Both the position numbers and the translations under genes were made by a program. This document shows positions 49,978 to 55,181 of a stretch of 55,181 nt of DNA, one piece after another (positions within the stretch are counted from its first letter, which is position 1; every line of letters starts with the position of its first letter). Where the stretch lies: the NCBI RefSeq assembly GCF_003797825.1, contig NZ_RKME01000033.1:1-55181 (forward strand), in the 5' to 3' direction. Source of the stretch: Gordonia sp. OPL2. GTDB lineage: Bacteria; Actinomycetota; Actinomycetes; Mycobacteriales; Mycobacteriaceae. A model generated the notes under the pieces. It did not search any database. It had not been told where the DNA came from and saw only the letters and a list, made by a program, of their open reading frames with translations.

Positions 49978-52959
49978 ATGGTGGGACTCCCGGTGCTGCC
50001 CGACATCGGTTCCGCGGTCGAGCGCGTGCTGGCCACAGCGCAGAACGGTCTCGAGGTCCTCCGTCTCGGCGGACTGGAGACCGGTACCGAGCCCGCACCG
50101 TTCAGCATCGTCGAGACCGAGAAGATGTTCCGGCTGCGCCGGTACTTCCCGGAGACCCCGACCGACGGCCCCCAGATCGTCCTCGTGCCGCCGATGATGG
50201 TGTCGGCCAACGTCTACGACGTCACCGAGGCCAATGGTGCGGTGTCCATCCTGCACCGCAACGGCATCACCCCGTGGGTGATCGACTTCGGGTCCCCGGA
50301 CTCCGAAGAGGGCGGGATGGAGCGCAATCTCGCCGACCACATCGTTGCCGTGAGCCGGGCGATCGATCTCATCGTCGAGGCCACCGGACGCGACGTCCAC
50401 CTCGCGGGCTATTCACAGGGCGGCATGTTCGCCTACCAGACCGCCGCATATCGGCAGTCGAAGGGCATCGCCAGTCTCATCACCTACGGCAGTCCGGTCG
50501 ATGTCCTCGCCGCCCTGCCCCTCGGACTCCCGGCCGGTCTCGTGGTGCCCGGTGCGGAGTTGCTCGCCGACAAGGTGTTCAACCGGTTGTGGGTGCCCGG
50601 CTGGATGGCCCGCGCGGGATTCCAATTGGTGGACCCGGTGAAGACCGCGCGCAGCCGCATCGACTTCCTCCGCAAACTGCACGACCGCGAGGCGCTGCTG
50701 CCCCGTGAGGACCAGCGCCGCTTCATCGAGGCCGAGGGATGGGTCGCGTGGTCGGGGCCCGCCGTCGCCGAGCTGCTGCGACAGTTCGTGGTGCACAACC
50801 GGATGATGTCGGGCGGATTCGTCATCAACGGCGATCTGGTCTCGCTGACCGAGATCACCTGTCCGGTACTGGCTTTCATCGGCGAGGCCGACGACATCGG
50901 TCAGCCCCTCGCGGTCCGCGGAATCGTTCGTGCCGCACCGGCGGCGACCGTGTTCGAATCACGCGTCCCGGTGGGACACTTCGGGCTCGTCGTCGGCAGT
51001 ACCTCGGGCGCGCACACATGGCCCACGACCTCGGACTGGGTGCTGTGGCAGGACGGCACCGGCGACCGGCCCCCATTGGTCGAGGAGATGCACACCGAGC
51101 TCGACCCACACGGCAGCGGTGTGAGCATGTCGTCGCGCATCACCCACGGGATCGGTTCGGTCGCCGACGCCGGGGCCGGGGTGTCGCGCGAACTGCTCGG
51201 CCTGGCCACCTCACTGCAGCGCACGTCGCGTGCCGTCGCCCAGGAGTCCGTCCGCACGGTGCCGCGCCTGCTACGACTCGGACAGATCCAGACCGGCACG
51301 CGGATCTCCCTCGGCAAGCTGATGTCGGAGAACAGCAAACGCGCCGCCGACCAGGAGTTGTTCCTCTTCGAGAACCGGGTCCTGACGCACGCGCAGGTGA
51401 ACACGCGCATCGACAATGTTGTCGCCGGCCTGATCGACTGCGGGATCCGCCCCGGCGTGCACGTGGGTGTGCTCATGGACACCCGGCCGAGTGCACTCGT
51501 CGTGGTCGCCGCGTTGTCGAGGCTCGGGGCCGTCGCGGTCCTGCTGGCCGCCGACGGCGACATCCCGGAGATGTTGCGCCTGGGCGAGTGTTCGTCGGTG
51601 GTCACCGATCCCACCCACCTCGATGTCGCGGCCAAGCACTCCGACCGGGTTCTGGTTCTCGGTGGCGGCAGTGGCGAGGCCCGTGACATCGACTCCGCCG
51701 ACGGTGCCTCGATCATCGACATGGAGCGAATCGATCCCGACGCCGTCGAGATCCCGCCGTGGTACCGCCGCGATCCCGGGCTGGCCGGTGATCTGGCGTT
51801 CATCCTCTTCACCCGGTCGGGCGGAAACCTCGCTCCCTGGCCGGTCTCCAACCACCGGTTCGCCATGTCCGCGTTCGGTGCGGCGTCGGCCGCTGCACTG
51901 ACCGATCGCGACACCGTCTACTGCCTGCCCCCGCTGCATCACGCATCGGGGCTGCTCACCACGCTCGGCGCCACGGTCGTCGGCCGATCGCGGATCGCGC
52001 TGTCCGAACGGATCGATCCGGAGACGTTCACCGCCGAGGTGCACCGCTACGGCGTCACCGTCGTCTCCTACACCTGGACGATGCTGCGCGAGGTCGTCCA
52101 CAGTCCGGATTTCCGGGTCAATCAGTACAACCCGATCCGGTTGTTCATGGGTTCCGGTATGCCGAACGGTCTGTGGGGCGACGTGCTGGAAAGCTTCCCG
52201 CGGGCACGCGTCCTGGAGTTCTTCGCGACCGCCGACGGCTCGGCGATCCTGGCCAACGTCTCGGGAGACAAGATCGGCTCGATGGGGCAGGCATTGCCGG
52301 AGACGAATCCGGTGGAGGTTGCCGCCTTCGACGTGGATCGCGGACGTCTGGTGGTTGACGACTCCGGTTTCGTCGGCAAGGCCGGGGTCGGCGAGGTCGG
52401 TCTGCTGCTCGCCCGCGCTCGCCACCGCTTCGACACGTCGTCGACGGTGCTGCGCGATGTCTTCGCAACCCGTGACCGCTGGGAGGTCTCGGGTCACCTG
52501 TTCCAGCGCGACGCCAACGACGACCTGTGGTTCTTCGGCTCGGTCGACACCGTGATCCGCTCGTCGGACGGACCGGTGTTCGTCCCGCCGATCGAAGCGG
52601 CATTGTCGCAGGTCCGCGGGGTCGACCAGGTCGTGGTGTACGGGTTGGGGGAGACCGGACACCAGATCGCGGTCGCGGCCGTCACCATGCGCAGTGCCGG
52701 CGGACGGTCGGAGTCGCTCACGGTGTCGGCGCTGCGGGTCGGCCTGGGCGGATTGGCAGCCGAACGCCGTCCGCACCTGATCTGGGTGGTCGATGAGATC
52801 CCGGTCTCCGATTCCTACCGTCCGCTGGCCCGCCGCCTGGCGGGGCGCGGGTTACCCCGGCCGGGTGCCCGTGTCTGGTACCGCGACGCCGACGGCAGGT
52901 ATCGTCGTTACACGAGAACTGCTGCGGCAGAAGTCGGTTGGGATGCAGCCGCCCTATAG
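49978..52959 (+). CDS. Alpha/beta hydrolase (PhaC/lipase-like) fused to degenerate acyl-CoA ligase domain
   Basis: A 993-residue fusion resembling M. tuberculosis Rv1683, a lipid-droplet-linked bifunctional protein (recollection). Residues 1-370 are an alpha/beta hydrolase of the PHA synthase-like type, with nucleophile Ser 146 in AGYSQGGM, an Asp in FIGEADDIGQP and His in VPVGHFGLV. Residues about 430-990 have the acyl-CoA ligase fold (HHASGLLTTLGATVVG, DLWFFGSVDTVIRSSDGPVFVPPIEAAL). Key ligase elements are changed: the P-loop reads FTRSGGNLAPW, not TSGTTGxPK; ATADG replaces YGxTE; and no catalytic Lys follows DEIPVSDSYRP. Start ATG 49978 has GGGAGGGG upstream; GTG 49936 is longer. Likely role: triacylglycerol metabolism. 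Confidence 0.88.
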   Translation: MVGLPVLPDIGSAVERVLATAQNGLEVLRLGGLETGTEPAPFSIVETEKMFRLRRYFPETPTDGPQIVLVPPMMVSANVYDVTEANGAVSILHRNGITPWVIDFGSPDSEEGGMERNLADHIVAVSRAIDLIVEATGRDVHLAGYSQGGMFAYQTAAYRQSKGIASLITYGSPVDVLAALPLGLPAGLVVPGAELLADKVFNRLWVPGWMARAGFQLVDPVKTARSRIDFLRKLHDREALLPREDQRRFIEAEGWVAWSGPAVAELLRQFVVHNRMMSGGFVINGDLVSLTEITCPVLAFIGEADDIGQPLAVRGIVRAAPAATVFESRVPVGHFGLVVGSTSGAHTWPTTSDWVLWQDGTGDRPPLVEEMHTELDPHGSGVSMSSRITHGIGSVADAGAGVSRELLGLATSLQRTSRAVAQESVRTVPRLLRLGQIQTGTRISLGKLMSENSKRAADQELFLFENRVLTHAQVNTRIDNVVAGLIDCGIRPGVHVGVLMDTRPSALVVVAALSRLGAVAVLLAADGDIPEMLRLGECSSVVTDPTHLDVAAKHSDRVLVLGGGSGEARDIDSADGASIIDMERIDPDAVEIPPWYRRDPGLAGDLAFILFTRSGGNLAPWPVSNHRFAMSAFGAASAAALTDRDTVYCLPPLHHASGLLTTLGATVVGRSRIALSERIDPETFTAEVHRYGVTVVSYTWTMLREVVHSPDFRVNQYNPIRLFMGSGMPNGLWGDVLESFPRARVLEFFATADGSAILANVSGDKIGSMGQALPETNPVEVAAFDVDRGRLVVDDSGFVGKAGVGEVGLLLARARHRFDTSSTVLRDVFATRDRWEVSGHLFQRDANDDLWFFGSVDTVIRSSDGPVFVPPIEAALSQVRGVDQVVVYGLGETGHQIAVAAVTMRSAGGRSESLTVSALRVGLGGLAAERRPHLIWVVDEIPVSDSYRPLARRLAGRGLPRPGARVWYRDADGRYRRYTRTAAAEVGWDAAAL

Positions 52960-53021
52960 GGCGCGCGCGCCACAGCCGCACGGCGAGATGACATGGCAGC
53001 GACGACGAGAAGAGGACCGAC

Positions 53022-53249
53022 GTGACCTCACGTGCGGAATCGATCGATCCCATCACCCGTGAACGGTTGGTGTGCCCGCAAGACCACGGACCGCTGATCG
53101 ATGCGGGAGACGAGCTGTACAACCCGCGCCTGCGGGTCGCCTACCGCATCGACGACGACGGCATCCCGGTGATGCTCGCCGACGAGGCGCGCACCGTCGA
53201 CGACGCGGAGCACGAGGCCTTCACCGCGGGCGGTACCGGGAGCCCGTGA
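53022..53249 (+). CDS. Trm112/YcaR-like small protein
   Basis: A 75-residue small protein. ERLVCPQDHGPLID with Cys/His followed by ELYNPRLRVAYRIDDDGIPVMLADEARTV is the Trm112/UPF0434 pattern. Members are small zinc-binding-like folds that activate methyltransferases. Only one Cys of the usual set remains, so zinc may not be bound. GTG 53022 has AGAGGAC upstream. It follows the ligase-like gene by 62 bp, the same neighbour pairing as in mycobacteria (recalled). Confidence 0.85.
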   Translation: MTSRAESIDPITRERLVCPQDHGPLIDAGDELYNPRLRVAYRIDDDGIPVMLADEARTVDDAEHEAFTAGGTGSP

Positions 53250-53301
53250 CCTGCAGGCGGGGGGTCGTCGGCCCGCCCTGCATGGATGACAAGATCGACG
53301 G

Positions 53302-54597
53302 GTGAGCACCGAGACGCCGGCCTCGTCGTACACCGACATCCTCTCCGAACTCGAGTGGCGTGGCCTGATCGCCCAATCGACCGACCTCGACGCACTGCGC
53401 ATCGCACTGTCCGACGGACCGATCACGCTGTATGCCGGCTTCGATCCGACCGCGGCGAGTCTGCACGCGGGACATCTGGTTCCGCTGTTGACGCTGCGGC
53501 GATTCCAGGAGTCGGGTCATCGTCCGATCGTGCTTGCCGGTGGGGCCACCGGTCTGATCGGTGACCCCCGTGACGTAGGGGAACGGACGATGAACGCGCC
53601 GGACACCGTCGCCGAATGGGCCGACCGCATCGGCGGACAGTTGCGCCGCTTCGTGACCATCGATGACTCGCCGACCGGTGCGCTGATCGTCAACAACCTG
53701 GAGTGGACCGCGAAGCTCAGCGCCGTCGAGTTCCTGCGTGATCTGGGCAAACACTTCTCGGTGAACGTGATGCTCGCACGCGACACCGTGCGTCGGCGAC
53801 TGGAATCCGACGGGATGAGCTACGCCGAGTTCAGCTACCTGTTGCTGCAGTCCAACGATTTCGTCGAATTGAACCGCCGTCATGGCTGCATGCTGCAGGT
53901 CGGTGGTTCCGACCAGTGGGGGAACATCGTCGGCGGCGTCGATCTCGGCCGGCGTCTCGACGGTTCGTCGCTGCACGGGATGACGGTCCCGCTGGTCACC
54001 TCGTCGGACGGGAAGAAGTTCGGGAAGTCGACCGGCGGTGGCAGCCTGTGGCTCGATCCGGAGTTGACCAGCCCCTACGCCTGGTACCAGTACTTCGTGA
54101 ACACCGCCGACGCCGACGTCGTCCGGTACCTCAAGTGGTTCACCTTTCTCAGCCGCGACGAGATCACCGAGCTCGAGCGCGCCACCGAGGAGACGCCGCA
54201 CCTGCGCACGGCGCAGAAGCGGCTGGCCGCCGAGATGACCACGCTCATCCACGGCGAACAGCACACCAAGGGCGCCGAGCTGGCGAGCACCGCCCTGTTC
54301 GGACGTGGTGACCTGGCCGAACTCGACGAGCAGACCCTGGCCGCCGCGGTCGGGGAGACCACGGTCGCCGACTATCAGGGAACCCGGCCGACCATCGTCG
54401 AACTCCTCGTCGACACGACACTCTCGGAGAGCAACAAGGCTGCTCGTCGATCGATCGCCGAGGGTGGCGCCTACGTGAACAACACCAAGATCACCGATCC
54501 CGACTGGCAGCCGGCAGACGCCGACCTGCTCCACGGTCGATGGCTGGTGATCAGGCGCGGCAAGAAGAGCTTCGCCGGTGCGACGATATCGCTCTGA
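53302..54597 (+). CDS. tyrS: Tyrosine--tRNA ligase
   Basis: A 431-residue class I synthetase. The HIGH-equivalent is in FDPTAASLHAGHLVPL, tyrosine-binding is in AEFSYLLLQSNDFVELN and GGSDQWGNIVGG, the KMSKS-equivalent is KKFGKST, and the C-terminal S4 RNA-binding domain contains KAARRSIAEGGAYVNNTKI. GTG start at 53302, 52 bp after the Trm112-like gene. It lies immediately upstream of the rrn promoter region on the same strand, so a terminator might be expected after it, but none was recognised. Confidence 0.97.
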   Translation: MSTETPASSYTDILSELEWRGLIAQSTDLDALRIALSDGPITLYAGFDPTAASLHAGHLVPLLTLRRFQESGHRPIVLAGGATGLIGDPRDVGERTMNAPDTVAEWADRIGGQLRRFVTIDDSPTGALIVNNLEWTAKLSAVEFLRDLGKHFSVNVMLARDTVRRRLESDGMSYAEFSYLLLQSNDFVELNRRHGCMLQVGGSDQWGNIVGGVDLGRRLDGSSLHGMTVPLVTSSDGKKFGKSTGGGSLWLDPELTSPYAWYQYFVNTADADVVRYLKWFTFLSRDEITELERATEETPHLRTAQKRLAAEMTTLIHGEQHTKGAELASTALFGRGDLAELDEQTLAAAVGETTVADYQGTRPTIVELLVDTTLSESNKAARRSIAEGGAYVNNTKITDPDWQPADADLLHGRWLVIRRGKKSFAGATISL

Positions 54598-54606
54598 CCA
54601 GGCGAT

Positions 54607-54635
54607 TTGACGCGTTGTTCGCACCTGTGTAACTT
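54607..54635 (+). promoter_or_regulatory. rrn P1 promoter
   Basis: TTGACG (54607-54612) and TAACTT (54630-54635) are spaced by exactly 17 bases, a near-consensus vegetative sigma promoter. A transcript start near 54642 would give a ~415-nucleotide leader. Confidence 0.75.
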
Positions 54636-54784
54636 AATCGACGCACCGCAGAGAGCAACTCCCCCGGGGCCGACAAGGACTCGGGGAGGTGAAGGTGCCC
54701 GAGCATCAGAGCCCGGGCCGACTCCGCGGGGCCGACCCCCGAAAGAACTTGGAATCGGGAGTTGCGGACCGGAAAACGGTCTGG

Positions 54785-54790
54785 TAGGCT
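54785..54790 (+). promoter_or_regulatory. Candidate second rrn promoter -10
   Basis: TAGGCT fits a -10 of the TANNNT type, in the phrase GGTCTGGTAGGCTGGAAGAGTTG. No clear -35 lies 16-18 bases upstream (TTGGAA is 20 away), so it may be a weak P2 that needs an activator such as CarD/RbpA. Confidence 0.4.
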
Positions 54791-54882
54791 GGAAGAGTTG
54801 CGCCGGAGACGGACAACTTTTCCAAACAGAACGTAAAGCTCGCAGGTGAGCGCCCTGATTCAGGGTAGTACCGGTGGGTGTG

Positions 54883-54897
54883 TGTTCTTTGAGAACT
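54883..54897 (+). promoter_or_regulatory. boxA-like antitermination site
   Basis: TGTTCTTTGAGAACT matches the mycobacterial/actinobacterial boxA, where NusB/NusE bind so RNA polymerase resists Rho while transcribing the rRNA operon. Confidence 0.7.
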
Positions 54898-55056
54898 CGA
54901 TAGTGTGTTGGACGATTTTTCGATGCCATTAGTTTGGGCATCGGGAATCTTTTATTGAAGTTTTTTGATGCCAGTTTATTTGGATTGTATTTTAGTCAGG
55001 TTTTGCTTTCCTGATTGTGTTGATTCGGCCGGCTCAGCCGGTGGTTTCAGTAAGTT

Positions 55057-55181
55057 TTCATGGAGAGTTTGATCCTGGCTCAGGACGAACGCTGGCGGCG
55101 TGCTTAACACATGCAAGTCGAACGGAAAGGCCCAGCTTGCTGGGTACTCGAGTGGCGAACGGGTGAGTAACACGTGGGTGA
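55057..55181 (+). rRNA. rrs: 16S ribosomal RNA, 5' part
   Basis: The conserved AGAGTTTGATCCTGGCTCAG (16S position 8-27) begins at 55064, placing the mature 5' end near 55057. ACGAACGCTGGCGGCGTGCTTAACACATGCAAGTCGAACG follows in pieces as expected. The variable V1 loop (GGAAAGGCCCAGCTTGCTGGGTACTCGAG) looks like Gordonia. The gene is cut off by the window end. Confidence 0.97.

Larger units (their letters stand above)
54598..55056 (+). other. rrn promoter and 16S leader region
   Basis: A 459-bp non-coding region ahead of 16S rRNA. From left to right it holds a strong promoter (54607-54635), a G-rich stretch with CCCGGGC hairpins, and a second -10-like TAGGCT (54785-54790). Then come boxA (54883-54897), an AT-rich stretch (54915-55020), and hairpins TCAGG/CCTGA (54996-55014) and CCGGC/GCCGG (55029-55041) that probably help RNase III processing of pre-16S RNA. 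Confidence 0.8.

Noticed and set aside
54607..54849. An 80-residue frame in the rRNA leader
   Set aside because: It overlaps the rrn promoter and leader and has no ribosome site or domain.

Overview
The window is chromosomal DNA of a high-GC, mycolic-acid-type actinobacterium, most likely Gordonia. The right edge enters a 16S rRNA gene whose first ~120 bases read like Gordonia. Gene content and order also follow the Mycobacterium tuberculosis stretch rpsA-coaE-uvrB-usp-MBL-uvrA-infC-rpmI-rplT-tsnR-pheST-argCJBDFRGH-(lipase/acyl-CoA ligase)-tyrS, recalled from general knowledge rather than aligned here. No phage, insertion sequence, CRISPR or tRNA was seen.

Left part (1-8.7 kb): an AbiEi-like/nuclease-like protein, two SAM methyltransferases, a 2H phosphoesterase, ribosomal protein S1 (rpsA) with a strong terminator, an orphan AztD-type zinc lipoprotein behind a Zur-like operator, a CoaE-GrpB fusion and an SRPBCC protein. 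Accessory part (8.9-20.7 kb): four tandem small secreted paralogues with a shared two-cysteine plan, which are the best candidate for something undescribed. They are followed by a DUF402 protein, a metal-handling operon (membrane protein, PepSY, PCu(A)C, DyP peroxidase, membrane protein), and a methanol oxidation group (NDMA-dependent methanol dehydrogenase, MoxR ATPase, VWA/CoxE protein).

Middle (20.9-38 kb): the nucleotide excision repair genes uvrB and uvrA. Between them lie a universal stress protein, a HelR/HelD-type RNA polymerase recycling ATPase in an operon with a GGCT-like protein and a repeat-tailed DoxX protein, and a metallo-hydrolase. Then come two small conserved proteins, the infC-rpmI-rplT ribosomal operon (infC with an ATC start), an rRNA methyltransferase and a membrane acyltransferase.

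Right part (37.6-55.2 kb): pheS-pheT, then the complete arginine pathway argCJBDFR-GH with an ARG-box-like palindrome over a leaderless argC promoter. These are followed by a ~990-residue hydrolase/acyl-CoA-ligase-like fusion with degenerate ligase motifs, a Trm112-like protein, tyrS, and an rrn leader with a near-consensus promoter and boxA leading into 16S rRNA.

Several promoters (aztD, uvrB, argC, and perhaps the first methyltransferase) place the -10 hexamer 6-7 bases before the start codon, so leaderless transcription looks common here. All functional calls come from reading motifs and context; no database search was run.
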